This document shows, piece by piece, positions 8,746 through 17,605 of a DNA stretch of 64,000 nucleotides. This DNA comes from Mesorhizobium sp. dw_380 (GTDB taxonomy: Bacteria > Pseudomonadota > Alphaproteobacteria > Rhizobiales > Rhizobiaceae), in contig NZ_JAFFIW010000004.1 in NCBI RefSeq assembly GCF_018588885.1, positions 231,573 through 295,572 on the forward strand, given 5' to 3'. Position 1 is the first letter of the stretch. The number at the start of each line of letters is the position of its first letter. Below the pieces are notes generated by a model, which searched no databases, was not told the origin of the DNA, and saw nothing but the letters and a program-made list of their open reading frames with translations. The position numbers and the translations under genes are program-made.

Positions 8746-9672
8746 GTGAGGGGCAAGGCCATAACGATGATCGGTATCGCCGCCGTTTTCGGCGCGATCT
8801 CGATCTTTGCCGCGGATTTCTGGGTCAAGAGCCAGGCCAAGGCCGATGCCGGGGAGAAAACGGCTTCGATCGCTGCTCCGGCCGCGCCCAGGATCGAGTT
8901 CAAGACCATCGTGGTGGCGAGCGCGCCGTTGCGCTATGGCATGGAACTCGACCGCGCCAAGCTGATCCAAATCCCCTGGCCGCAGGATTCGCTGCCGCAG
9001 GGTGCCTTTGCCACCATCGATGGATTGCTCGGCGATGGTGGCCGCGTTGTGCTGTCGCCGATCGAGGTCAACGAACCGGTGCTGCTGACAAAGCTGTCGG
9101 GGCCTAACGGCCGCGCGACGCTCTCCAACATGCTGACGCCCGGAATGCGGGCGGTCACAATCCGCACCGACGAGATCGCCGGCGTCGGAGGTTTCGTCAC
9201 GCCGGGCGACCGCGTCGATGTCGTGCTGACACGCGATGCCGGTGAAATCCAGGAAGTCGCCAAGAACGCGCAAGGGGCAGCCGGCTCGACCATCACCTCC
9301 GAAATCGTCGTCGCCGACGCCAAGGTGCTGAGCGTCGGCCAGGGCGCCGACGTGCGCCAGACCACGCCGCAGGTGGCCAATTCCGTGACCCTCGAGGTGA
9401 CGACCGAGGGCGCGCAGAAAGTGGCGCTTGCCCGCACGGTCGGCACGCTGTCGTTGTCGCTGCGCTCCGCCAGCGAAGGCGGCGACGGCAAGAACGGCGT
9501 CACCACCATCTCTTCCTTCGGCGGATCGGTCGCGGGCAAAGCCCAGGCCGCGGCCGGCTCGCTGTTCGATGCGGTGATCAAGGAGCCTGAGAAGCCGAAG
9601 TTCAGGACGGTCATCGTGACACGTGGGACGACAGCCGAGGAATATCAGGTTCCTTCGAAGGACCAGAAGTAA
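8746..9672 (+). CDS. cpaB: Flp/Tad pilus assembly protein CpaB (RcpC)
   Basis: A 308-residue protein starting with GTG at 8746. It has one N-terminal membrane anchor (ITMIGIAAVFGAISIFAADF) and a SAF-like domain at about residues 60-115 (LRYGMELDRAKLIQIPWP). It then has the RcpC/CpaB region with TPGMRAVTIRTDEIAGVGGFVTPGDRVDVVLT, written here as TPGMRAVTIRTDE and VTPGDRVDVVLT. CpaB works at the periplasmic side with the secretin CpaC in Tad pilus export. It opens a tight seven-gene operon running to 16041. No pilin or prepilin peptidase gene precedes it, since parE is divergent; these must be encoded elsewhere. Confidence 0.92.
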   Translation: MRGKAITMIGIAAVFGAISIFAADFWVKSQAKADAGEKTASIAAPAAPRIEFKTIVVASAPLRYGMELDRAKLIQIPWPQDSLPQGAFATIDGLLGDGGRVVLSPIEVNEPVLLTKLSGPNGRATLSNMLTPGMRAVTIRTDEIAGVGGFVTPGDRVDVVLTRDAGEIQEVAKNAQGAAGSTITSEIVVADAKVLSVGQGADVRQTTPQVANSVTLEVTTEGAQKVALARTVGTLSLSLRSASEGGDGKNGVTTISSFGGSVAGKAQAAAGSLFDAVIKEPEKPKFRTVIVTRGTTAEEYQVPSKDQK

Positions 9673-9701
9673 AGCCGGTGGGGACCAGGCGGGACGGGAC
9701 A

Positions 9702-11147
9702 ATGCCGATGCGTAGCCTATTTCGAATGACGGACCGGTCGCGCTTTGTGCGCGCCCTGGCAATGACGGTTGCACTGGCCACGAGCGGGATGCTCGCTTTG
9801 CCTGGCGCTGCCAAGGCCGACAACGAAGTGGTCTATGTCTCGTCGACCAGAAATGCGTCGATCAAGGTCGCCAAGGGCAAGCCCAAGACGATCGTGACGA
9901 GCGCCGCCTTCTACCAGATCGTCATCGGCGATCCGGAGATCGCCAACGTCAACCCTTTGACCGACAAATCCTTCTATGTGCTCGGTAACAATCTCGGCAC
10001 CACTGGCATCGCGCTGTTCGACGACAAAAAGCAGCTTGTCGGCACCATCGACATCGAGGTGACGCTCGACACCGACCAACTGGCCAGCACAATCCGCGCC
10101 AGCGTGCCGGATGCCAAGATCAAGGTCGGCTCGGCCAATGGCCGCGTCGTGCTGTCGGGCGAGGCGGATGACGCGGTCGCCGCCGAAAAGGCAAACAAGA
10201 TCGCCACCCGCTTTTCCGGCAACGAGGAGGTGATCAACTCGGTCAACATCTCGTCCTCGCAGCAGGTCCAGCTCAATGTCCGCTTCGTCGAGATCAACCG
10301 CCAGGCAGGCCAGGATCTCGGCGCCAAATACAGCGCCAATTTCGCCTACGGCCTTGGCGGGCGCGACGTCACCATCGATCCGGGAACCGTGCCTGGGGCC
10401 GGGACCGGCGAGATCATCGGCCGGCTGCTTTCGAATGGTGTGTCGATCGATATCGCCATCAAGGCGCTGGAAGAACGTGGCCTGGCCCGTCGGCTGGCCG
10501 AGCCGAACCTGATCGCCCGGTCCGGCGAGACGGCGAGCTTCCTAGCCGGCGGCGAATTCCCGATCCCGGTTTCGGAGGAAAACGGCAAGATCTCGGTCAG
10601 CTACAAGAAATACGGTGTCAGCCTGGACTTCACGCCGACAGTGCTCAAGGACGGGTTGGTCAGCCTCGACATCGCGCCGGAAGTGTCTTCCATCGACGCG
10701 TCGGCCTCCTACAACATCGGCAACATTTCGGTGCCCGGTTTCATCGTGCGCCGCGCCAAGACCTCGGTCGACTTGAAGAACGGCCAGAGCTTCATGATCG
10801 CCGGGCTGCTGCAGTCGCAAAACGACATCACCACGTCGCGCATTCCCGGCCTCGGCAAGATGCCGGTGCTCGGGGCCCTGTTCTCGTCGAAATCCTACCA
10901 GCGGCGCGAGACCGACCTGGTCATCATTGTCACGCCCTATCTGGTCAAGCCGGTCGATCCGTCGAAGAAGATGGCCGAGCCGACCAACGGCACGCAGCCG
11001 GCCAGCAACGTCGACTATTTCCTCAACAACACCGAGGAAGTGAAGGGGCCGGACACCAACCGCGCACTGGCGCTGGCCGATGGCAGTGCCGCACGGGTCG
11101 CTCCCGCCACCACGGTCGGGCATTTCCTCGACCTGCCGAAGGACTGA
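9702..11147 (+). CDS. cpaC: Outer-membrane secretin CpaC (RcpA), type II/III secretin family
   Basis: About 481 residues with a signal peptide ending near AKA (TVALATSGMLALPGAAKA). An N-terminal pilus-assembly domain is followed by a BON-like domain at about residues 115-180 (VGSANGRVVLSGEADDA). The secretin domain at the C terminus includes GLLQSQNDITTSRIPGLG, MPVLGALFSSKSYQ and RETDLVIIVTPYLVKP, the hallmark of secretins. It forms the outer-membrane channel for the Flp pilus. A GTG at 9678 is also in frame, but the ATG at 9702 is preceded by GGGACGGGAC and gives a normal signal peptide. cpaB ends 29 bases upstream. Confidence 0.93.
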   Translation: MPMRSLFRMTDRSRFVRALAMTVALATSGMLALPGAAKADNEVVYVSSTRNASIKVAKGKPKTIVTSAAFYQIVIGDPEIANVNPLTDKSFYVLGNNLGTTGIALFDDKKQLVGTIDIEVTLDTDQLASTIRASVPDAKIKVGSANGRVVLSGEADDAVAAEKANKIATRFSGNEEVINSVNISSSQQVQLNVRFVEINRQAGQDLGAKYSANFAYGLGGRDVTIDPGTVPGAGTGEIIGRLLSNGVSIDIAIKALEERGLARRLAEPNLIARSGETASFLAGGEFPIPVSEENGKISVSYKKYGVSLDFTPTVLKDGLVSLDIAPEVSSIDASASYNIGNISVPGFIVRRAKTSVDLKNGQSFMIAGLLQSQNDITTSRIPGLGKMPVLGALFSSKSYQRRETDLVIIVTPYLVKPVDPSKKMAEPTNGTQPASNVDYFLNNTEEVKGPDTNRALALADGSAARVAPATTVGHFLDLPKD

Positions 11148-11151
11148 AGCC

Positions 11152-11424
11152 ATGCGTCGTCTGGTCCTGAGATCGAGCATCGCCTTGCTTCTTGCCGGTT
11201 TGGCCGGCGGCTGCACCAGCGACGATTATGTGCGCAGCGAAGGGGTGACGCCGGGCGCGGGCGAGGCCCAGGCCGCCAACACCGTCATGCAGATGGTCGA
11301 CCCGTGGAAGTACGGTGTCCAGAACACCAGGCTTCTGGTGCCCGCCAAGCGCGGCGATGCCGGACCCGTCACACCCGATCAAGCGGCGGGCGCGAAGGCA
11401 TCGCAGACAAGCTCAAGTAACTGA
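11152..11424 (+). CDS. Small lipoprotein at the CpaD position of the Tad operon
   Basis: A 90-residue protein with a clear lipobox (LLAGLAGGCTS), so it should be a lipid-anchored periplasmic or outer-membrane protein. It sits between cpaC and cpaE, where the CpaD pilotin-like lipoprotein is normally encoded. CpaD proteins are usually about 200 residues, and the typical C-terminal part is not visible here, so this is either a reduced CpaD or an unrelated small lipoprotein. The start at 11152 is four bases after the cpaC stop. The remaining sequence is polar with no recognisable domain. Confidence 0.75.
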   Translation: MRRLVLRSSIALLLAGLAGGCTSDDYVRSEGVTPGAGEAQAANTVMQMVDPWKYGVQNTRLLVPAKRGDAGPVTPDQAAGAKASQTSSSN

Positions 11425-11471
11425 TCCAAAAGGGCAACTGATCGAAGGCGATCGACCTACAGGCGGCGAGA

Positions 11472-12686
11472 ATGGCAAACGGCATCAAGACCAGGAAGAT
11501 CCTGCTCGTATCGACGGACAGGACCTTCGCGCAGGATACGCGGACCGCGTTCGCCGCCTCCGAGATCATCCAGCTGTCGACGGTGGAAAAGAATGTCACC
11601 GAATTGCGCGGCGAGGTCCAGGAGACCGATTTCGGCGCCATCATCGTCGACATGGACGCGGCGAAGCTGGAGGAGGTCGAGTCGCTGCAGCGCATCATGC
11701 GCCGGCTGGAGGGCAAGGCGCCGGTGGTCGTGGTCACCCAGGAGTTCAATGCCGCCGCCGTGCGCATCCTGGTGCAGCTCAAGGTCGCGGACTTCCTGGT
11801 CAAGCCCATCACCACGGCCGATCTGGTGCGCTCGGTCGTGCGTGCCCTGCAAGGGCCGGGGCGTGAGGAAAACACCGAGTCGCAGATCTACACCTTCATG
11901 CCGGCAGCCGGCGGCGTCGGCACCACGACACTAGCGCTGCAGACCGCGTTCCAGCTGCACCACTCGGTGACGCGCGGCGCCTCGACCTGCGTGGTCGACC
12001 TCAATTTCCAGCAGGGCGCCTGCGCCGAATATCTCGACCTCGAGCCGCGTTTCGACATCACCGAGATCGAGAACCAGCCAGAACGCCTCGACCGGCAACT
12101 GCTCGATGTCATGCTGTCCAAGCATGCCAGCGGGCTTTGCGTGCTGGCGGCGCCGACACATCCCTCGGAGATGCGCTCGTTCAAGACCGATGTCGTGGTG
12201 CGCATGCTGGACCTCGTCTCGGCCTATTTCGACAATGTCGTCATCGACATGCCGCGCACCTGGTTTCCATGGACGGAGACCGTGCTGCTCGGCTCCAACA
12301 AGCTCTATATCGTCGCCGAAATGACGGTGCCGTGCCTGCGCCACACGCAAAGGCTGATCCAGGCGGTCTACGAGACCGCGGGCAAGGAAGTGAAGCCGAA
12401 CGTCATCGTCAACCGTTTCGAGCAGAAGATGTTCGACAACGGCATCAAGCAGGCGGACGTCCAGGAAATCCTGGGCGAGCATTTCGTCGGCGGCATCGCC
12501 AACAACTACCGGCTCGTGCGCGAGGCGGTCGACCGTGGCGTGCCGCTGCACGAGATCGATCCCAATGCCAATGTCGTCAACGACCTGAAGAAGATCATCC
12601 TTCCGGAGGAGGCGGCCGCGACTGGAGCCAAGTCGAAGTCGCTGTTCGGCCTCGGTAGGGGCCTGTTGAAGAGGAAGGCCGGATGA
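11472..12686 (+). CDS. cpaE: Pilus assembly protein CpaE (receiver-like plus ParA/MinD-type ATPase)
   Basis: A 404-residue protein with two parts. Residues 1-120 form a degenerate response-regulator domain (KILLVSTDRTFAQD, then FGAIIVDMDAAKL). From about residue 138 a ParA/MinD-like ATPase follows with PAAGGVGTTTLALQTA as P-loop, VVDLNFQQGACAEYLDL and VIDMPRTWFPWTE as Walker B-like strands. CpaE proteins guide polar localisation of Tad pilus machinery at the inner membrane. The deviant Walker A signature Lys (KGGVGKT) is replaced by Ala in this copy, as in many CpaE proteins with altered ATPase. Its ATG lies 47 bases after the lipoprotein stop, and its TGA overlaps the cpaF start. Confidence 0.92.
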   Translation: MANGIKTRKILLVSTDRTFAQDTRTAFAASEIIQLSTVEKNVTELRGEVQETDFGAIIVDMDAAKLEEVESLQRIMRRLEGKAPVVVVTQEFNAAAVRILVQLKVADFLVKPITTADLVRSVVRALQGPGREENTESQIYTFMPAAGGVGTTTLALQTAFQLHHSVTRGASTCVVDLNFQQGACAEYLDLEPRFDITEIENQPERLDRQLLDVMLSKHASGLCVLAAPTHPSEMRSFKTDVVVRMLDLVSAYFDNVVIDMPRTWFPWTETVLLGSNKLYIVAEMTVPCLRHTQRLIQAVYETAGKEVKPNVIVNRFEQKMFDNGIKQADVQEILGEHFVGGIANNYRLVREAVDRGVPLHEIDPNANVVNDLKKIILPEEAAATGAKSKSLFGLGRGLLKRKAG

Positions 12687-14104
12687 CCAGCCGTTTTTCG
12701 ACCCTGCAGAACCGCGACGCGCGCCCGCAGCGTGCAGCGGAATCAACGACCGTCGCGCATCACGCGGTCGTCATTCCGACCAGCCGAAAGGCTTTGCCGG
12801 CAAAGCCGGAAGCGCCAGCCGCAAAGAATGCCAACAAGGTGCTCGATGCCCGGGTGCGCATCCACCGGTTGTTGCTCGAAGAGATCAATCTGGTCGCGCT
12901 AGAGCGCTTGCCCAAGGATGAGATGCGCCGGCAAGTGCATGATTTCGTATCGGAAAAGACCAAGCAGGAGCGGATGGCGATCAACGCCGCCGAACTCGAT
13001 GCGCTGGTCGACGATATCGTCGACGAGATGGTCGGCCTCGGTCCGCTCGAGCCATTGCTCAAGGATCCTGATATCAACGACATCCTGATCAACGGCCACC
13101 AGAACTGCTTCGTCGAAAAGAAGGGCAAGCTGCAGCAGGTCCATATTCCGTTCAAGGATGAGGCGCATCTGCTTAGGATCGTCAACAAGATCGTCGCCGC
13201 CGTCGGCCGCCGCGTCGACGAATCGCAGCCGATGGTCGACGCGCGCATGCTCGACGGCTCGCGCTTCAACGCCGCCATCCGCCCGGTGGCCGTCGACGGG
13301 CCGCTGGTGTCGATCCGCAAATTCTCCAAGAACAAGCTCGGCCTGCACAGACTGGTCGAGTTCGGGGCCATCACCCAGAACATGGCCGAAGTGCTGGCGG
13401 CGGCGGTGCATGCCCGCAAGACGACGATCATCTCGGGCGGCACAGGCACCGGCAAGACGACGATGCTCAACGCGCTGTCGGCCTTCATTCCCGAAGATGA
13501 GCGGTTGATCACCATCGAGGACGCGGCCGAACTTCAGCTGCAGCAGCCGCATGTCGCGCGCATGGAGACGCGGCCCGCCAATATCGAGGGCCATGGCGAA
13601 CTGAAGCAGCGCGATCTCGTCAAGAACGCGCTGCGCATGCGCCCCGACCGCGTCATTCTTGGCGAGTGCCGCGGCGAGGAAGCGTTCGACATGCTGCAGG
13701 CGATGAACACCGGCCACGAAGGGTCGATGGCGACCATCCATGCCAACACGCCGCGCGACGCCATTTCGCGCCTCGAGCAGATGCTGGGCATGACCGGCAT
13801 GCCGATGACGGTGCAGTCGATCCGCAGCCAGATCGCCAGTGCCATCGACCTTATCGTCCAGCTGACCCGGCTGTCCGACGGCAAGCGCAAGGTGACAAGC
13901 GTCGCCGAGGTGACGGGCATGGAAGGCGACGTCATCCAGATGCAGGAGATCTTCCGCTTCGTGCGCACCGGCATGGACGCCGATGGCGGGATTCTCGGCT
14001 ATTTCGAAGCGACCGGCATTCGGCCGCGCTTCCTGGAGGATCTGCGCGCCATGGGCATCGAGTTTCCCGGACGATATTTCGAACCCGGCCGGCCGCAGGA
14101 GTAG
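12683..14104 (+). CDS. cpaF: Tad secretion ATPase CpaF (TadA)
   Basis: A 473-residue hexameric traffic ATPase of the PilT/VirB11-like GspE family that powers pilus assembly and possibly retraction. It shows the N1 domain ([20 protein letters not shown]), Walker [15 protein letters not shown] at about residues 251-260, Asp box [17 protein letters not shown], Walker [17 protein letters not shown] and the His box [12 protein letters not shown]. Length is normal for the family. The first about 40 residues are a variable N-terminal extension. The start codon overlaps the cpaE stop (ATGA), which indicates translational coupling. Confidence 0.95.
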   Translation: MTSRFSTLQNRDARPQRAAESTTVAHHAVVIPTSRKALPAKPEAPAAKNANKVLDARVRIHRLLLEEINLVALERLPKDEMRRQVHDFVSEKTKQERMAINAAELDALVDDIVDEMVGLGPLEPLLKDPDINDILINGHQNCFVEKKGKLQQVHIPFKDEAHLLRIVNKIVAAVGRRVDESQPMVDARMLDGSRFNAAIRPVAVDGPLVSIRKFSKNKLGLHRLVEFGAITQNMAEVLAAAVHARKTTIISGGTGTGKTTMLNALSAFIPEDERLITIEDAAELQLQQPHVARMETRPANIEGHGELKQRDLVKNALRMRPDRVILGECRGEEAFDMLQAMNTGHEGSMATIHANTPRDAISRLEQMLGMTGMPMTVQSIRSQIASAIDLIVQLTRLSDGKRKVTSVAEVTGMEGDVIQMQEIFRFVRTGMDADGGILGYFEATGIRPRFLEDLRAMGIEFPGRYFEPGRPQE

Positions 14105-14108
14105 CCAG

Positions 14109-15074
14109 GTGTTCGACGGGCTGAGCGCGATCTATGTCGTCTATGCCGGAGCCGCGCTGACCGGCATCATGATCGCCGAAGCTTGCTATCTCCTCTACGC
14201 CGGCCGCAGCGACAAGCGAACCGCCATCAACCGGCGCATGAAGCTGCAGGAAAACAAGATCAGCCAGGAGCAGGTGCTGATCCAGCTGCGCAAGGAACGC
14301 GGCCTCGATGCGGGCACCTCGCTGTTCTCGCCGGACCGGTTCCGGGCACTGCGCACGCAGTCGGGCATGATCATGCCGCTGCCGAAATTCCTGATGATTA
14401 CCTCAGGCGTGGCGATTGCCATCACCCTGTTCGCCATCTGGTACGGCTTGCCGCTGCTGATGGGGCTCATCCTGTTCGTCGTGCTGGTGCCGCTGGTGCC
14501 GGTGATGGCGATGCGGTTCATGCGCAAGCGTCGGCTCAAGCGTTTCGGCATGCAGCTGCCCGAGGCGCTGGAGCTGATCACGCGCGGCCTCAAGGCCGGT
14601 CACCCGGTGCCGGTGGCCATTGCCATGGTGTCGCGCGAAATGCCCGATCCGATCGGCACTGAATTCGGTGTCATCGCCGATGAGGTGACCTATGGTTCCG
14701 ATCTGGTCTCGGCACTGAATTCGCTGTTCGAGCGGGTCGGCCATGAGGACCTGCCGCTGTTCATCACCGCCGTCTCGATCCAGTCCAGTTCGGGCGGCAA
14801 TCTGCGCGAGATCCTCGACGGCCTGGCGTTGACGATCCGCGATCGGGGCAAGCTGCGCCGCAAGGTCCGCGCCATCTCGACCGAAGGCCGCATGTCGGCC
14901 TACATCCTGACGGCGATACCGGCGCTGCTGTTCGCCGCCATCATGGCGCTGATGCCGGGCTTCTATCGCGATGTCTGGGGCGAGCCGAAAACCTGGTATT
15001 TGATCGGTGGGTCGGTCACCTGGCTGATGCTGGGTAATCTGATGATGTTCAAAATGTCGAATTTCAGGTTCTGA
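14109..15074 (+). CDS. tadB: Tad pilus inner-membrane platform protein TadB (GspF family)
   Basis: About 321 residues. I place the start at GTG 14109 because AGGAG lies seven bases upstream and the protein then begins with a TM segment (IYVVYAGAALTGIMIAEACY), as TadB proteins do. An earlier in-frame ATG lies inside cpaF. After TM segments near residues 90-135 the T2SSF domain follows, with LPEALELITRGLKAGHPVPVAI split by a Gly, LPLFITAVSIQSSSGGNL and IRDRGKLRRKVRAISTEGRMS, which are conserved GspF-domain motifs. C-terminal TM helices close it. TadB and TadC together form the inner-membrane platform on which CpaF acts. Confidence 0.92.
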   Translation: MFDGLSAIYVVYAGAALTGIMIAEACYLLYAGRSDKRTAINRRMKLQENKISQEQVLIQLRKERGLDAGTSLFSPDRFRALRTQSGMIMPLPKFLMITSGVAIAITLFAIWYGLPLLMGLILFVVLVPLVPVMAMRFMRKRRLKRFGMQLPEALELITRGLKAGHPVPVAIAMVSREMPDPIGTEFGVIADEVTYGSDLVSALNSLFERVGHEDLPLFITAVSIQSSSGGNLREILDGLALTIRDRGKLRRKVRAISTEGRMSAYILTAIPALLFAAIMALMPGFYRDVWGEPKTWYLIGGSVTWLMLGNLMMFKMSNFRF

Positions 15075-15075
15075 C

Positions 15076-16041
15076 ATGCAGGGCTTCATCGAGTTCCTTG
15101 CCTCGCTCGCACCGACTTCATTGATGCCGGTGGCCATCCTGCTTTTGGCCCTGGGCACCGTCGCGGTCGGCTGGCCGATGGTGGCGGCGAAGGGCGACCG
15201 TAATGAAGTGAAGCGCCGGCTCAAGGTCGACCATGGTCCGGTGGCCGCCAAACCCGAGCCGGTGCAGAAGAAGAATTCCGATGTCGTGCGCGAGAAGGCG
15301 GTGAAGCGGGCGCAGGAATTCTACGCCAAGAGCGATCCGGAAAATGTCGCCCGGCTGCGCATGAAGCTGATCCAGGCCGGCTACATGGAGCCGCGCGCCG
15401 TCGGCATGTTCTTCATCATCCGCTTCTCGGCGCTGATCGGCGGCGCCTTTGGCGCTTTCGTCCTCAACCAGTGGCTGGCCAGTGCCGACGCGACGATGAC
15501 CAGCCGCTGGGCGTTCGTCATCCTGTCGGGCGTGGCCGGCTACTTCCTGCCCGGCCTGGTGCTGACCCAGAAGACGCGGGAGAAGATGCGTGAATACCGC
15601 AACGGCTTTCCCGATTTCATGGACCTGATGATCGTCTGCTCGGATGCGGGCATGAGCATGGAGGCCGGCATCGAGCGCGTTTCCAAGGAACTCGCCAAGA
15701 CCTATCCGGCACTCAGCCAGAACCTGCAGTTGGTATCGCTGGAACTGAGGGCAGGGCGCAGCCTCGACGATGCGCTGAAGGCGCTCGCGGACCGCCTCAG
15801 CCTGGACGAGGTTCGTTCCTTTGCCACGCTGTTGCAGCAATCCAAGGAACTCGGCACCAGCCTGTCAGGAGCGCTGCGCGTATTCTCCGACGAGATGCGC
15901 CACAAGCGCATGTCGCTGGCCGAGGAGAAGGCACATGCTCTGCCGGCCAAGATGTCGATACCTGTGACCGTGTGCATCCTGCCGGTGGTGCTGATGATCG
16001 CGATCATTCCGATCATCGTCAAAATGACGGGCGCGCATTAA
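15076..16041 (+). CDS. tadC: Tad pilus inner-membrane platform protein TadC (GspF family)
   Basis: A 321-residue GspF-family protein that starts directly after the tadB stop. It has an N-terminal TM helix (TSLMPVAILLLALGTVAVG), two more TM segments at about residues 110-165, and a C-terminal T2SSF domain (FPDFMDLMIVCSDAGMSMEAGIE in two pieces, then LVSLELRAGRSLDDALKALA and SFATLLQQSKELGTSLSGAL). It ends with a last TM helix (VTVCILPVVLMIAIIPII). It pairs with TadB as the pilus platform. It is the last gene of the compact cpa operon; a TadD-like TPR lipoprotein follows after a 1.5 kb interruption. Confidence 0.92.
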   Translation: MQGFIEFLASLAPTSLMPVAILLLALGTVAVGWPMVAAKGDRNEVKRRLKVDHGPVAAKPEPVQKKNSDVVREKAVKRAQEFYAKSDPENVARLRMKLIQAGYMEPRAVGMFFIIRFSALIGGAFGAFVLNQWLASADATMTSRWAFVILSGVAGYFLPGLVLTQKTREKMREYRNGFPDFMDLMIVCSDAGMSMEAGIERVSKELAKTYPALSQNLQLVSLELRAGRSLDDALKALADRLSLDEVRSFATLLQQSKELGTSLSGALRVFSDEMRHKRMSLAEEKAHALPAKMSIPVTVCILPVVLMIAIIPIIVKMTGAH

Positions 16042-16233
16042 GATGCGCCAGCGTGCCTGGAATAATGCCTGCTTCCAACGAGGGGTTAAAGTGCACTGTC
16101 ACCGTAATTCCGAGTCCTCATGGTCCGGTGACAGGTGGGGGAGTAACACTAGGGGCCGCAGCGGGAGCATCTTTTAGACTGGGGCCGCAGGGACCTATAC
16201 GTACGTCTACGATCCTTCGAATAAGAGTGAATC
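16042..16233 (+). other. Intergenic stretch with possible decayed coding sequence
   Basis: These 192 bases between tadC and the small membrane ORF have no intact gene. Two out-of-phase segments read like protein: one frame gives GPVTGGGVTLGAAAGAS and another gives GTYTYVYDPSNKSE, each interrupted by stops. The Gly-rich and Tyr-rich character could be the debris of a secreted or toxin-like gene, but the pieces are short and this is inference only. Base composition is lower in GC than in the pilus operon. Confidence 0.3.
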
Positions 16234-16518
16234 ATGCTCAAAAGGTTTCGGGATTTCGTCGTCGTAGCAATCGCTGCAACTTGGATTTCCGCTAGCTTTT
16301 CGAATGCCATCCTTGACAATACATATGTGGGGTATCCTAGGGAGCCTGACTCTGTCAGGCATCTTGTCATGCCATATAGCGTCAAGGGTATTGTTGTTTA
16401 CATAACTCCATGGCAGATGGAGGTAATATCAATTTTCCGATACGTGTTGATCGTTTCGGGAATCCTGATGGTCATACTTATAATCGTGAATCAATTCTTC
16501 CCATTTCGAAAGAAGTGA
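16234..16518 (+). CDS. Small membrane protein of unknown function (AT-rich)
   Basis: A 94-residue ORF with an N-terminal hydrophobic stretch (VVVAIAATWISASF) and a strong C-terminal TM helix (YVLIVSGILMVILIIVNQFF), ending in a basic tail FRKK. The middle is polar. I do not recognise a family. The coding region is visibly AT-richer (about 45 percent GC) than its neighbours, and an AAGAGTGA stretch before the ATG can serve as ribosome-binding site. Low GC, small size and the debris upstream suggest recent acquisition; a membrane immunity protein left behind from a toxin module is one possibility. It could also be a chance ORF, though the two well-placed hydrophobic segments argue against it. 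Confidence 0.5.
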   Translation: MLKRFRDFVVVAIAATWISASFSNAILDNTYVGYPREPDSVRHLVMPYSVKGIVVYITPWQMEVISIFRYVLIVSGILMVILIIVNQFFPFRKK

Positions 16519-16610
16519 GAAAGCTAGGGTATGAGTTCGTCCCAGGCAGGCGTGTCACGCGCCGGCATTTTGTTCACGTGCCGAATTCGCAGACCGAGGG
16601 TGCCGCCATC

Positions 16611-17444
16611 GTGAAGAACTCCATGCGAATACTGCTGTGTGCCGTCTCCCTCGCTCTCGCCGCCAGCCTATGGCCCGCCCACGCGGCCGGCGATTGCGGC
16701 GATGCCGCCGCCATGGTGCAGCAGGCCTATCCCAAGGCTCGAAAGAGCACCGACGGTGCCTCGTTCACACTCGACCCCCATACCAGCATTGTCCTGCTCC
16801 CGCTGGATGATACGCCGGGCGTGGTCTGCAAGGTCTGGCCCTCTCATGACGATCTGCTGCTGGTCTCCGTGCCGCTGATCGATAGCGCCAAATCCAGCGA
16901 CGACGAGCATTATGGCGATATCGAGCTTCTGGTCGTCGACAGGAAGACCCTGCAGGTGCACCAGCGCCTGCTTCAGCCCAGGCTGATGAACGATGATGCC
17001 ATCGCGATCCGCAAGATCGAATTCGATACTGGCCGCTATGTCCTGGCGTCCGGTGTCACCGCGTTTGGGCTGCGTATCGACATGGCAAATCACTCGCAGC
17101 CCGATCCGTTCAGCGAAACCGATCTGAGGCTCTACGCCATTGCCGGCGGCGCCCTTCATGCGGTGCTCGACGGCCTTGTGGTGGCCGACTATGGCGGTGA
17201 AGGCGACACCAATTGCGCTGGATCCTTTCATTCGAGCCAGGTCAGCCTGACGATGAGCCCGGCGAGCCACCATGGCTATCACGACATTGTCGTGGTCGAG
17301 CGGTCGGATACGGACGACCCATCTGTCGACAAGAATGGGGAGTGCCAGTCCCATCCCGGCAAGTCCGTGAGCCGGACCTACCGGCTGCGCTATGACGGCG
17401 GCCGCTATCCGGTTCCGGACGAGCTCAAGGCCCTGGAGCCGTGA
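16611..17444 (+). CDS. Secreted protein of unknown function
   Basis: A protein of about 277 residues with a clear signal peptide (ILLCAVSLALAASLWPAHA, cleavage near AHA-AG). The mature part has no Pfam motif I recognise. It includes LLLVSVPLIDSAKSSDDEHYGDIELLVVD (quoted in part: YGDIELLVVD) and several Cys, consistent with a periplasmic beta-rich domain. GTG 16611 is chosen because GAGGG lies 10 bases upstream; ATG 16623 is the alternative. The in-frame extension back to 16410 overlaps the membrane ORF and is not expected to be translated. It lies between the pilus operon and the TadD-like gene, but nothing ties it to pili. Confidence 0.72.
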   Translation: MKNSMRILLCAVSLALAASLWPAHAAGDCGDAAAMVQQAYPKARKSTDGASFTLDPHTSIVLLPLDDTPGVVCKVWPSHDDLLLVSVPLIDSAKSSDDEHYGDIELLVVDRKTLQVHQRLLQPRLMNDDAIAIRKIEFDTGRYVLASGVTAFGLRIDMANHSQPDPFSETDLRLYAIAGGALHAVLDGLVVADYGGEGDTNCAGSFHSSQVSLTMSPASHHGYHDIVVVERSDTDDPSVDKNGECQSHPGKSVSRTYRLRYDGGRYPVPDELKALEP

Positions 17445-17605
17445 GGATGCACTTGCGTCTGCCGGATGGAGGTGTTGCAGCCCATGGTTAATGGCAGGTA
17501 TACCGGAAACCAAATCTTAGATGCATTTCGGCACCGAAGCTTAATCGCTGTGCTGTATTGTCTTTGCTGAAGAACGACCCGACAAATCGGGCGACGGGGC
17601 AGGGC

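Noticed and set aside
15972..16295. 107-residue frame overlapping the end of tadC
   Set aside because: It has no start signal and most of it is tadC in another frame; only short protein-like pieces remain, kept as possible debris.
16311..16336. TTGACA ... TATCCT as an internal promoter
   Set aside because: Only 14 bases between the boxes, and it lies inside the small membrane ORF.
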